This document shows, piece after piece, positions 42,277-53,839 of a stretch of DNA of 64,000 nucleotides. How positions within the stretch are numbered: position 1 is the first letter of the stretch; every line of letters starts with the position of its first letter. Below the pieces are notes generated by a model. It made no database searches, had not been told where the DNA came from, and was given only the letters and a program-made list of their open reading frames with translations. Origin of the DNA: Ambrosia x helenae (lineage: Eukaryota > Streptophyta > Magnoliopsida > Asterales > Asteraceae); NCBI GenBank assembly GCA_030844895.1, contig CM061223.1, positions 5,132,676-5,196,675 on the forward strand. Direction: 5' to 3'. The position numbers and the translations under genes are program-made.

Positions 42277-43737
42277 TTAGTTATTTTTTGGTGGGTGGTG
42301 CCTTGGTTTATGGTAATCTTCGGTGAAACCAACAAAATTCACATTTTTGTTTCCAGAAAGGATTATTCTCCTAAGACTCGTTTGCTTTCCTCTTGCCATA
42401 AAACTTTTCTTGGCCTTCTTGTTAAGTATAATCGTTTTATCGACCACCATTTTTCGGCTTCTTAGCGTCTTTTCTCTTGCGGCTGCAGCGGCAGGAACAA
42501 CATAAAAGTTGTTGGGACGTACCTATACATATGCATCATTGTTTAGTTCGTTTTAAAGCTTCAATGTTAACTAGTAACATTATACAATTAATGTACAAAA
42601 GGAACACAAGGTTTCATAATTTGAGTAACAAATATATATGTACCTCTTCGGTTGACGCGGTAACAAATCCAACATTTTTTCCACCTAGAATTACATGTTG
42701 AATTAAAAGGTTATGTAGAGATAATAACTGAACAATTGGAACATTATATACGTACCAATTAAAACTGCATGCAATTTATGTGGGAGATATAGGAGTAATA
42801 ATATTATCTACTTTAAATTTGAAATATCAATAATCTTCATATAGTAAGATTGAATAAGTTTTAATTCTAACACTGTAAAATACATAAAAGAATAAATTAA
42901 CAACTAAAAATGGGAAAATTGCCAAAATAAACATTTGACCAAGCCTATTTGTCAAAATAAACATCTGATGCGTCTAAACATTAGGAACGAAACACTCTTT
43001 TGCGTCTACCAATCAGATAATTACATGTGTAAAGCCTTCAGACGCTTTAATTTTTAAGGTCCCTGCGTCTAAACTTTAGACGCGGGGCTGTTCTTTAGAC
43101 GCAAAAGGATGTGGTGGAATATCGTCTAAAGGATATGTTAGCCCCTTTGCGTCTAAAGAACAACCTCGCGTCTAAAGTTTAGACGAACAAACCTTAAAAA
43201 TTAAGGCGTCTGAAGGCTTTACACGTGTAATCATATGATTGGTAGACGCAAAAGAGTGTTTCGTCCCTAATGTTTAGACGCATCTAATGTTTATTTTAGC
43301 AAATAGTCTTGGTCAAATGTTTATTTTGGCAATTTTCCCACTAAAAATCATCAAACTAGTCAAATTGACCTAGATTTTTACCAAAATGGTTATTGAAATA
43401 GACAAATATATAAGTTTTATTTACATATATAGCATTTAAAATTAAAATACCGACACCAACTGCATAAAAACAACTAGAACATGCATACAATTAAATTCCA
43501 AATTTAGAACATAATGTATTAATGTGTTCTATAATCTCTAACATTAAAAGCAATGAAACCATGCATGCAAGAAATGCTAAGACAAAATGAACAAAGATAT
43601 AAATTAGTCAATGCACACACACCTTTGCAGTGAAAAGCAGTGAAGAGGATGCTGCTTGCAATGGCTAAAAGCAGTAAGGAACTTATAGTTATAAACCTTA
43701 AAGACATCACTGTTGTCTTGTGTGGTACGTTGATCAT
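42277..43737 (-). CDS. RGF: RGF/GOLVEN (CLEL) sulfated peptide precursor
   Basis: Three exons: 43623-43737, 42644-42684, 42277-42522. Borders are GT-AG and the sum encodes 133 residues from the ATG at 43737; an in-frame ATG at 43707 would give 123. The N-terminus holds a hydrophobic segment (FITISSLLLLAIASSILFTA) fitting a signal peptide, then a basic variable region (EKTLRSRKMVVDKTI, RGKQTSLRR). The last 13 residues, DYHKPRHHPPKNN, end at the stop codon and match the root meristem growth factor/GOLVEN core: an Asp-Tyr sulfation site, central HHPP and terminal Asn. Arabidopsis RGF2/RGF3 end in HHPPKNN as I recall. The processed peptide is secreted and perceived by RGI/RGFR receptor kinases to control root meristem or gravitropic growth. 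Intron 1 contains a Mutator-like element. Confidence 0.88.
42912..43339. mobile_element. Mutator-like foldback MITE in intron
   Basis: Nearly the whole 428-bp element is an inverted repeat with ends GGGAAAATTGCCAAAATAAA. It is flanked by the 9-bp duplication ACTAAAAAT at 42903-42911 and 43340-43348. GCGTCTAAA modules are reiterated inside. A transcript through it could fold into a hairpin of about 200 bp per arm. It shares end sequence with the larger element at 51839-53830. Confidence 0.88.
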
Positions 43738-43856
43738 CGTACGTACAGAGTTATCTTAATATTAATTTTCTATGAGTATGTCTGTTTTAATATTAAGAGG
43801 AGTTAGATGGATAGAAAGAAGAATGAAGAAGAGAATGATATGCAGCTTTTGTATAG

Positions 43857-43865
43857 CCTTATATA
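43857..43865 (-). promoter_or_regulatory. TATA box of peptide gene
   Basis: Minus strand TATATAAGG about 120 bp upstream of the start codon. Confidence 0.65.
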
Positions 43866-44469
43866 GACCCGAGGTAGGGAGTCAAAGATGGTTCAAACTC
43901 TTGAAGTTAAATTAGGGTTTTAGGGTTTAGGAATTGCCAATTTACATGCATTCTTGAATTTATCATCGGGGACCAAAATTGATTGGGAATGCAATATATA
44001 TGGTGGGTTTATATTGACAATCGTGTCAAACCCCATGTGTATAGTTTCATCAACTTATCGATCACCGATGTTGCCTATGATCTCGAGAAGTTTTGCTGGC
44101 CACAAAACTATCAACATGAACCAAGCCTCTTAATTTGTAAATTATTTCTAAATTGATTAAAGTTTGATATGAGTTTTTAAGGTTTTCTTAAAACATGATA
44201 ATTGTTATTTATCTTTTTGCATACGAGTCAAAGCATAAATAGTGTTAAATACATAAATTAGATAGCATGAATCTTTCAAAAATTCAATTTACATTGTATC
44301 AGTGTTAATATATATATATTTAAACCAATAGGAAACATCCATATAATAATTGTAATTAATGTTAAATAAATGATTAATTTTTTGTAACCTCATAAATTAG
44401 TTAAATTAATGAAACTCATAATTCAATTTCAAAATATTTTCTTTCATATCAATTGTAAGTTATAGTGAA
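43866..44469. other. Upstream region of peptide gene
   Basis: AT-rich; no coding feature seen. Presumably includes promoter sequence of the peptide gene. Confidence 0.4.
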
Positions 44470-44632
44470 TGATGATTTCGATATGTGTAGGACAAATGTA
44501 GGTTGAATTTCTCTATGTGTAGGATTAACGTATGATAATCTCGATATGTGTAGGATAAGCGTGTGATAATTTTGATATATGTAGGATGCATTTGATATGT
44601 GTAGGATAAAATTTGATAATGTGTAAAGTGTT
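44470..44632. repeat. Imperfect minisatellite
   Basis: GATATGTGTAGGA(T/C) recurs five times at roughly 30-40 bp intervals, with TGATAAT(C/T)T between several of them. Confidence 0.7.
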
Positions 44633-44789
44633 AATGACTAATTAATTAAAGTATTAAATGTTTCATTTCTTCTTTTTGTTCTCAAATTAAGTTTCTTCTC
44701 ATTTGACCATCCCCTATATAGTGATCTAATGTAACAAGTTATATCATATTTCCATGTGTTAAAGATAGAAATAAGCCTTTGATTTAATA

Positions 44790-46381
44790 CTAGCAGGAAC
44801 CCGCCCGTTGCGGCGGGGCTACACGATGTTTGGTTATATATAATTGGCATGTATGTAATCAATATGTTTAATTACATCTTATTCAACCATTCACGTGCCT
44901 TTCTTGACATGTGATTTATCACAACACGGAGGTCGTCTTCCCATCAATTAATTGTAAAATTACAAACACAAACACATAGTGGTGGGATGGGAATGGTGGT
45001 GGTGATGTAAGTTTTAGAAGCATTCATATGATGAGGTGGTGTGAGGGGCATTTAACAATGTTCAGGCAACAAAAGCATGTAGAATTGGCTTCCTGTTGTG
45101 CATACTTCATGCATTATCACCTCATGCATTACTTTATGTATGCTTCATAGATCAAATGCAAAAACAAAACAATAATGTCTAAAATAATATTGTGGTAAGT
45201 TTTTTTTTTTTACTAATGACGTCAGACGAATCATTGACTACATGATGTGTTCGACTTACGACATTTCATAAAGTGATGACCAAACCATGAAAATTGAATA
45301 GGGATAGAGTCCAATACATACGCATCTGATTGTGCTCCAACAGTTGACCTTAATAAAATGAATTGGAATCGTGCCCATGTAGACCTAAATTTTGGAATGT
45401 CAAGGAAAATTAATAGTTCATGGTAAGTTTCAGAGCTGAAATGCACAACAACATAAACAATAATAGGACTTGGAAAATATTATGACGCATTTCGATGAAA
45501 TTGGACTGCATCACTACAATGACAAACCAACATCAATCAAACACTCTTGATTCATTCAATCAAAGACTCTTGTATAAACCCACGAATCAAAATCTAATTA
45601 GAAATAGTTATCCACAATCACCGATGAAATGACGATCGTAGAATGAAAGATGATCGACAAATTTAAATTAGAACATATTAGGGTTTGATTGGAAGTTTTT
45701 TTTATGGGGTCAGCATGAGATAAAAGAACATACACATGTATTCCAAGAACTTTTGGTTTATAACGTATGGATTAACTAATCCCATAATTGAAATTAAGAA
45801 CATTACCATTAATGCTTGGAATCATCAATTCGGATCTATAAACGTACGATGGCATCTTAAAGAATTTAAACAGATGTGTCTCTGTTGGGAGAGTGGATGC
45901 GTGAAGCACATGTTCTACATTTAACTTTAAGACTTGTTTTATTGGCAAATCGTAGAGATAACCATATGAGGTATATTTATATAGAGATATTTATACACAT
46001 AGATATGGATTCTTATTCTTTTTCTTCTTCTTCTTCTTCTTATTATTATTATAGATTTTTTAGCAAAGTGCTAGCATAAATTTTAAAGAAAGTACAAAAT
46101 TGACTTATAGTTTTAAGTAATATTTGTGTAATTTCATAACAATGCTTTTTGATGTCATTTTATATTATGAATTTTCTAAGATCTTTTATGAAATGATGTT
46201 AAACTTTTCAAATGCTTCAATGGTTTTAATACCATTATTAATTACTTTTAATAGGTTAAACAAGTTGATTTAATAGTTGTATTAAATTTTTCTTGAGAAC
46301 TAAATGAAATTACATTTTTACCCATTTAAATGAATATTAAATGACAATCTTACCCATCTAGAACCCATTATATAGTAGTAT

Positions 46382-46384
<3 letters not shown>
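44790..46384 (-). mobile_element. Non-autonomous Helitron
   Basis: In minus orientation the 5' end is TCTATACTACTATATAATGG at 46384 and the 3' end is hairpin CCCGCCGCAACGGGCGGG then TTCCTG and CTAG at 44790. Host A and T flank it. 1,595 bp, no coding capacity recognised. The ends match the Helitron at 19432-21256. An AT microsatellite lies directly outside its 5' end (46385-46413). Confidence 0.8.
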
Positions 46385-46417
<33 letters not shown>

Positions 46418-46549
46418 AAGTTGTATATTATATTTTCAGGTGGTAAGACAGAAATAAGCCCTTATTTTAATAAAAAAAGTATTTATATAGCACAAAAGGA
46501 ACCCGGTGTGGAGTATGAAAACGATTTCTATTTCGTCCGTTGGTTAGAC

Positions 46550-46775
46550 AAGGGAGAAAGGGGTGCAACCCCAAACTACCCTAGATTCCAGCAATTATCC
46601 ATTGTAAAGACCAAATCACTTTTATCCTAAACTACTCCAAAAGTCCTTAATAAGTGAGACATAAGGGAGGAAAGGGTGCAACCCCACAATACCGTAGATT
46701 CAATTCCAGCATTTATCCATTGTCAAGACCAAATCACTCTTATTCTAAACTACTCCAAAACTACTTAACAAGTGG
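46550..46775. repeat. Imperfect tandem duplication of about 115 bp
   Basis: GGTGCAACCCCA through CCAGCAATTATCCATTGT and CCAAATCACT to CTACTCCAAAA occurs twice in a row (from about 46561 and 46674), with scattered differences. Confidence 0.75.
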
Positions 46776-48029
46776 GAATATTGTTATATACCATGGCCCT
46801 ACACTTTCACATCACACTCTCTCTGTGCTCTGCATGTCTCTCTCTATCTCTCTCCTAGCCACACACATACCAACTCAGTAAACAATATGCACAATCACTA
46901 CCTGATTTGAGGTACCCATATGGGTGGCAATAGTGTTACCCATTTGGATACCCTACCTGAAACCACCTACCCTAGAACCCCCTCTCCCCTTATATTGGAT
47001 TCAATTATGCCAATTGGTGTATATACCATTAAATTAAATAGGTGGTATATTGGTAATGTATCGGGTTCTATTTATACTTAAAAATTATCTAAGCAATTAA
47101 ACTCGATTTTTGTACCAACCAAGTTTTATTTCCCGACAAAAATTAGGTACGACAATAAGAGTTTAGAACCCCTATCTTTTATGAAATAATGAGCTTTGTT
47201 ATCATATATAAGCACCGACTCTACCTCATACTGTAAAGATTGTAAAGGTCACTTCGACTGTCTTTCCCTTTACTTCTAAACGTTATCTTCTATTGGAAAT
47301 GGTATATTATGAATTATTTGTATATTGCATGTTTGATATGTATTTTTGCGACATTCAAATTTTCTTTGCTCTATTTGTTGTACATTGTATACATCGTTTT
47401 GTGTGGTTTTTACTCCCTTATGTGTTAGGGATATGGAATAATCATACACACGGTACATTGTGTTACGGTCGTCGAAATTACACACATATTCCATCATGCT
47501 ATTAATACCATAATATTCATGTGTTATGTGTTCTTATGAAATTATAATATGTATAATAGTTGTTTCAACTTTCTATCCTATTCCCTTTTGCACACGCATA
47601 CGCGTTGTTATGAGTTTAAAGTTGAATTGCATTTTCTATCCCTTAACAATAACAACCGCCATACTTCATAAACCCATAAATAACAAAGCTAAAACTAGGA
47701 TCTGAGAAGTTTGAGATGTTAACAAAACTTACCTCTATCCCTAAGGATATAGAAGCTACGTCTAGAGAGACCCCCAACCCCAAAACACACCCCCAACAAG
47801 CATACACTAAAAATATAGTAACAAAGAGCTACCCGAAAATTAAAGAAATGGTGAAGGCGAAACGTAGTAATACAAAGATATGTATACCATCATAAGACAA
47901 TACATACCCATATATGATATATACACGAAGGCATATCACACTAAAAGTCCACCTAGAAGTGCAAAAAAAAAAAAGTTGAAATCCCTAATACCACACTAAG
48001 TCACGTACAAACCCTCCCTTAATCATACA
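46776..48029. other. No gene seen; possible LINE 3'UTR
   Basis: AT-rich to about 47590. The stretch 47690-48020 may be the degraded 3'UTR of the LINE remnant that follows on the minus strand. Confidence 0.35.
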
Positions 48030-48032
48030 ACT

Positions 48033-48400
48033 CTATGAACCTGTATCCTCGATTATGTACTCAAATAGGTGCATCTCTAATAAATTCCGCCTAATCGATT
48101 CATCACAAGTCAATTTGGATTTGCCTCTACTCCTCCATCCACTACAGTGAGTGTTTCCATTGCTCAGACTGGCGTCATCATCGACCCTCCCCTTCACATG
48201 CCCATACCATCTCAAACTCTCCTCATTTATTGTGTCTGATATACTAGTCACCCTAACATTTCGCTAAAAAAATTCAGTTCTTATCCAGTCTAACCTTGTG
48301 TGTCTATACATCTACCTCAACATTCTCATATCTGCTACCTCTATTTTGCGTGCTTATGTCTTCTTGATGGCCCAACGACCTATCGTATATAACATAATAG
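48033..48400 (-). pseudogene. Degraded RTE-type LINE, C-terminal end
   Basis: The minus strand reads, with stops, EMRMLR...HTRLD, VTSISDTINEESLRWYGHVK and then RGKSKLTCDESIRRNL. This is the pattern MRMLRWMCGHTRLDxIRN...LRWYGHVxRR...RGRPKxxWxxxIxxDL found at the end of plant non-LTR reverse transcriptases. Multiple stops and substitutions show an old copy. Confidence 0.65.
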
Positions 48401-48409
48401 GTCTAATTA

Positions 48410-48600
48410 CCAAGGGCGAAGCTTCTTGAGGGTCAGGGGGTGCCCCGACCCCATCAATTTTTGGCTCACCAATGTAAATTTCTCCGGTTTATTAAAAAAA
48501 AATTGTATTTTTTAGTCCGGCCCCCACCAATTTAAGAAGAAAAAATTGGTCTTGTGACTTTCGGCCTCCACCATCCAAAAGTTCAACCTTCGCCACAAGT
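48410..48600. mobile_element. hAT-like MITE remnant
   Basis: AAGGGCGAAGCTTC at the left and CAACCTTCGCCAC at the right form inverted ends like those of 54624-54837 and 57868-58054. No clean duplication is visible, so the copy is older or the ends are eroded. Confidence 0.55.
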
Positions 48601-48919
48601 AACTGCAACCGTAATAAATTCTTCCCTTCTATCTCTTAAGTATATACCAAATCGCAAACGTTGTCCTTAAACTAAGATAATTACATTTGATCAGGGCCGG
48701 CCCTTAATAGGGGCGACGTGGGCGACGGCCCCAGGCCCGAAATTTCCGAGGGCCCGAACTTTCTCTGTTAGTTGAGATTTTTAACTACCTTGACTCTTGT
48801 TCCTATTGCTCTCGTGGAGTTGTTAAGATGAAGAGATAAGAAATTATCAATCGTGTTTTTTTTTTTTTTTTTTTAACCGGAGATCTACACCTGGTTTTTG
48901 TATGGTGTGGAGAAGAAGA

Positions 48920-51691
48920 TGTAACACCCCAACCGATGGCCGAAACATCGGGATGTCACGTATTGATGATTGTTCAGTAGCTCATGGTAAATAATAAGTT
49001 TCAATAAATGATTTAAATAAATTACATACAATTGTTCTAAGAATTTGTACATCAAAATAACAAATACTAGCTACGCATCTTCAAGCATTAACTCTAATCT
49101 TCGAGCAAGCTATAACCTGAAACATGTTAATTTTGAAAATATTTTTGAGTCAACAAAAGTTGGTGAGAATTACATAGGTTTTGATAATTGAATAAAACTT
49201 GTACAATTCAAGTGTCATGGCAAGTCTAGTCCATATGTGAAAACATACTAGCAGGTAAATCGAGTGCATAATCAACCCTTGTGACTAGAATATTGTTGTC
49301 CATCCCATACGCTCATGGTTCACTCGATTATGTTATGCGATAACAATCACCCACGCTACCTATGTAGGAGGTACACGTATCCGGGTGGGATTGTCAGTCC
49401 AATAGATTTATCATTGTATACCGTCGGCTGATCAATGTTAATGATTATGCTAGAATATTGTGCTTACCCTAGTCATGTTTAAGACATAATGCAACATATA
49501 ATAACACATAGACACTTTATGATTGAATTGTAGATAGAATGTTGTAACATGTTTCACCCCAAAATAGTGAAATAGAAAAGGGGCTATGTAAAACTCACCT
49601 GAAATTCACTGTGTAAGTACTAGCAAGTAGCAACAGGTCTGAACTTGGGTTAATTGAACTCTTGTATCCTATTACAAATAAATAATGTCTTAAATGCTAA
49701 TGCAAATAAGCTTGTTTTGCTTATTGGTTGTAAAGATAGTTTATTCAACTACCTAGACTCGTATTGTAAACAATACGTGTCTTAATGAGTGTATGACTTA
49801 ACGAACCGATAAGAATTTGGTTTTGTTTTCACGAAAATATATGTGTATGTATAGTACTATAAATATGTACTTTAATGTAGTATTCGAGGTTGCGTTGATT
49901 TAATTATACAAATTTATAGATTTAAAAGCCCGGTATGTTTCTTATATTTTATAAAAATTTGGGCAGAGTTTCCTCTGTTTTTGTAAGAAACCAGACAACT
50001 CAAGTTGTCTATATTTTCCCAAAACTCAACTATACAAATATACGAAACATAATTTGACTAAGCCTTTAGACGCGGAAAGTGTTAACTTATTATAGTTATA
50101 AAAAGCGATGGACTAAACATATCGATAAGTAATCTTTATATATATTATAGATGATTCAACACTAGGTAGCTCGAAAGTAACATATTAAGTTGAAGAATAT
50201 TAGAATTTGAATAATTGTATTGATAATAGGAATATACACATAGGTTTTGTACACTTCGGCTATTAAAATGTCCAAACCACAAGACGCCTTTAAAAATATA
50301 TGTTTCGCTAGATAAAGTGTTCGTATGTCCTAGAATACACACACATATATATAGCATTTTATTCGACAACTCATTTACACACTAAGCATTTTATGAACAT
50401 AAGTCGTTTCGGTTCGTTCTCGCTTTCTACCATATATATTTATATGAAAATTGTACACAACTGAATAAGAGTCGTGGCGTGCGTTATACCTTCCTGTGAA
50501 CAATCTCGCGAACCGACACGTACTCGCCTAGAAATACGTGTTGACCAGCTTTGACCGTTGACCATAGTTGACCATAACCTTGACTGACCAGAATTTGACC
50601 CGAAAGAAGGAAACAAGATTTGAACTAACAAACAAATGGACTCATTGTCGCTGCACCATGAATCTGACTCGGAATCTGCAAGCAAGATTTGAACTGAGAC
50701 TCACCGGAACAACTGGTATGTTGCTCGTGACCAGCCACCGCCGTCTGCAACGCAAACTGACCGGAATCATCACCCAACGACACCAACCATATCCCTGACT
50801 ACCACTGGTCATCACCATCCGAACCCAAATCGAACCAACAGACAAAACCCATTACCGAATATATTGTATTGTGACGAACCTGATTAGGAACCAGCGACCA
50901 ATCAGAAACCCAGAGCAGCCCACGACCACCGAGGAATCATCCAACAGGCGGCCTTTACCGGTGTTTGGCGGCGGCGCCGCTAGAGGGATGGAGGAGGAAT
51001 GTGTTGTTCGTTGTTGTTGACAGACGAGGTAGGGGAGAAGGTAAATGGTTCAGGTAGTGGTTGATGACAGCTCGAGTGGTGGTGTGTGTGTGTGTGTGGA
51101 AGGTTTCTGGAGTGGTGGTGGTTGTCAGCGGCGGCGCCGCTAGGGTGAGAGAGAGGATGCGGGAGAAGGGAGCAGAGAAAGGGAGGAGTTAGTGAAGTGA
51201 GTGTGTGCGTGGGGATGGAGGCAGTGAAGAAGGAAGGTGATGTTATGAGGTGATAGTGTCTAGGGTTTTGAGGAGGAAGAAGATATGTAGGAGAAGGTGT
51301 TGTTTATATAGGTAGGGTTTTAGTGTAGGTTGGGTTGACACCGCGTATACGAACCTGTTACCGACCCGGTCTCGTTTATGAATTTAATTCGCTTAAATGC
51401 TTAGACAATTATTCCACTTAACATATAAATGTGAAACTAATCTAAAACGAGAATTTGAACTACGTAATTATTAAATATAGATTTTTGTCGCGTTTAGTAA
51501 TTTACAAGGATAAGTGTCGGTTTAATAGTGTGTTATTACCTACAACGCTTTATTTGGCGAATTTAGATAATTAATTTTATTACTGAATTAAGAATGTATT
51601 TCTTGTTAACGAGATATTATTGTTACGAATTAAAATCGTTCTAAGAATAAAACATTAATATTATTATATTAGGGAAAAGCTGGACGTTACA
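48920..51691 (-). repeat. Solo LTR, Tekay-like
   Basis: Starts TGTAACACCCCAACCGATGG, like the LTR at 7017, and ends ACGTTACA. Flanked by GAAGA at 48915-48919 and 51692-51696. 2,772 bp with no internal retroelement sequence, so the rest was lost by LTR-LTR recombination. A TATA-like CCTATATAAA lies on the minus strand near 51307-51316. Except near its ends and scattered motifs it differs from the intact element, so it belongs to a related family. The frames inside are not genes. Confidence 0.88.
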
Positions 51692-51838
51692 GAAGATAAT
51701 GCATTTAAACAGAGAATAATTAATAGAATACTAATTCTAAAAAAGTGAGCAAGTGATAGACTGACACACCTAAGCATAGCTTGACCAACAAAGATAGCGA
51801 ACATATATCACTAATTTCCTAATTTAATATTAATATAT

Positions 51839-53830
51839 GGGAAAATGGCCAAAATAGCCCGTTGACCGGGCGTTTTGCACAAATAGCCCTCTCCACCGTC
51901 TTTGGAGAGACGGGACACGGCTCCCAACCAGCCTGAACCGTCTCCGAGACCGTTTGGTTTTAGAGCCAATTGCCAACCAACACGTGGCGTCTCTGATCCT
52001 GAGGCTGTATCGTCTCTCTCTAGACGGGTCAGAACTCTCTCCCAGACGGTTCACGTTTCCCCATGCCGGCTGCCTTCGGTTCAACCGTCTCCCAGACGGT
52101 TCACATTTCCCATGCCGGCTGCCCCTTCGGTTCAACCGTCTCAAAAGACGGGTCACATTTCCTAAGACGGCTGGCCCTTCGGTTCAACCGTCTCTCAAGA
52201 CGGTTCACATTTCCCAACGCCGGTGAGTCCCGATGACCGGGCGACGCTTCGGTTGTCCAGCTCAACCCTATAAATACCGTTCTCCCGTCCCATTCCCATC
52301 ACCCAACACCGTCTAAACACTATCCATCACCGTCCACCACCGTCCAACACCGTCTAAACACTATCTACCACCCCACCACCACCACCGTCCAACACCGTCT
52401 AATTCATCCAAAAATGGCATCGCAAAGATGGACTGAAGAACAGGAAATTGCCTTGATTGCAGCATAGCGTCATGTTGAAGAAAGCACCCACCAAACCAAC
52501 AAATGGTTCCGAATATTGCACGAATACAATCGGCTCGTTGGAGGGTCAAACCGTACAACCGAGTCCCTAAGCCGGAAGTTGACCGATTTGACCACGAAGT
52601 GTCAAATCTTCAACGGGTACCACAACCGGACTCTTCAGGACGTACCCTCTAACTTTCCCGAAGACGTGGCAATTAGACACAGTCAAAGACAGTATAAAAA
52701 CAGGGAGCGTAAAGAATTTAAACACGTGTATGTTTGGCAAATGATGAGGGATCGTCTTAATTAATTTGTAATTTATTAACTTTTTATTAATGCAATTAAT
52801 GTTTATATTTTTATTATTAATGCAATGAATGTTTAAATTTTGTTTTTTATATTAAGGTAAATATTTCATTAAACAAAATATACTATTACAATCACAAATA
52901 AACAAACTATACTATTACAACAACAATAAAAAAAACTACACTATTACAACAAACTTCCTAAATTTACTTCCAGAACTAAGAACTTTGTTTGAAGTAATCG
53001 TAGTGTCTAACCAACTATTGAAGACTACATCTTAGTGTTAGATGTTTTGTCCTCCACAGCGGTGGTAGTAGCAGTGGTCTACATAGACGTTGTTTCGAAT
53101 GGTGTATGTGCTCTACACAAACAAGTCCGAGACGTTTCCTCGTTTTATGTAACAATAGTTCTCAGTGAGCACACGTCGAACATCGAGACATAAATTCGGA
53201 AAGCGAACGAACTTGCCTCAAATGTAGACCACCACATCATCGATCCATTACACGGGTTGTAAACCACGCGCAGATGGAACAACAATCCAAGTAGCCGTAC
53301 GCAGATGAAACAACAATCCAAGTAATCGGACAATATTTTCGTAAGCCGGTAGGCTTCGGCTGGGAAAGCAAAAAAACGTCATTGGTTTGGAAGATGAAAG
53401 CTTAGAGGAGAGGGGTGGGTGCAAATTTCGTTAAGTGAATTGGGGTATTTATATACACTCGTGAGACGGTTCAGACAGTAGCACAAAACGGCTTAAGACG
53501 ACTTGGGAAATGTGACCCGTCTTTTGAGACGATTGAACCGAAGGGGCAGCCGGCATGGGAAATGTGAACCGTCTGGGAGACGGTTGAACCGAAGGCAGCC
53601 GTCATGGGGGAAACGTGAACCGTCTGGGAGGGAGTTCTGACCCGTCTGGAGAGAGACGGTACAGCCTCGGGATCAGAGACGCCACGTGTTGGTTGGCAAT
53701 TGGCTCTAAAACCAAACGGTCTCGGAGACGGTTCAGGGTGGTTGGGAGCCGTGTCCCGTCTCTCCAAAGACGGTGGAGAGGGCTAGTTATGCAAAACGCC
53801 CGGTCAACGATCTGTTTTGGTCATTTTCCC
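51839..53830. mobile_element. Mutator-like element with long inverted ends
   Basis: Ends GGGAAAATGGCCAAAATAGC and, on the complement, GGGAAAATGACCAAAACAG. Flanked by the 9-bp TTAATATAT at 51830-51838 and 53831-53839. Inverted arms of about 360-400 bp contain ACCGTCTC/GAGACGG palindromes. A unit of about 55-60 bp carrying CAGACGGTTCACATTTCCC is tandemly repeated about four times in the left arm and fewer times in the right. No MULE transposase; a Myb/trihelix-like frame lies in the centre. Confidence 0.9.
52414..52764 (+). pseudogene. Myb/trihelix-like ORF inside Mutator-like element
   Basis: A 117-codon frame starting MASQRWTEEQEIALIAA, interrupted by TAG at 52465-52467, then continuing through NKWFRILHEYNRLVGG, RTTESLSRKLTDLTTKCQIF and FKHVYVWQMMRDRLN to TAA. 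The RWTEEQE start and the VWQxxR end fit the Myb/SANT- or trihelix-like family also seen at 27890-28267. One stop in an otherwise open frame suggests recent inactivation, or use of a downstream start. It is likely a gene captured by the Mutator-like element. Confidence 0.6.
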
Positions 53831-53839
53831 TTAATATAT

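Noticed and set aside
44470..44632. CRISPR array
   Set aside because: Repeats are imperfect and irregularly spaced, in plant nuclear DNA; a minisatellite is the simple explanation.
50440..50845. Overlapping frames in both strands
   Set aside because: Within the solo LTR; no domain and no support beyond open length.
51830..52226. Arg/Ser-rich frames of 87-108 residues on both strands
   Set aside because: They are translations of the palindromic arm of the Mutator-like element; the same frames recur in the other arm.
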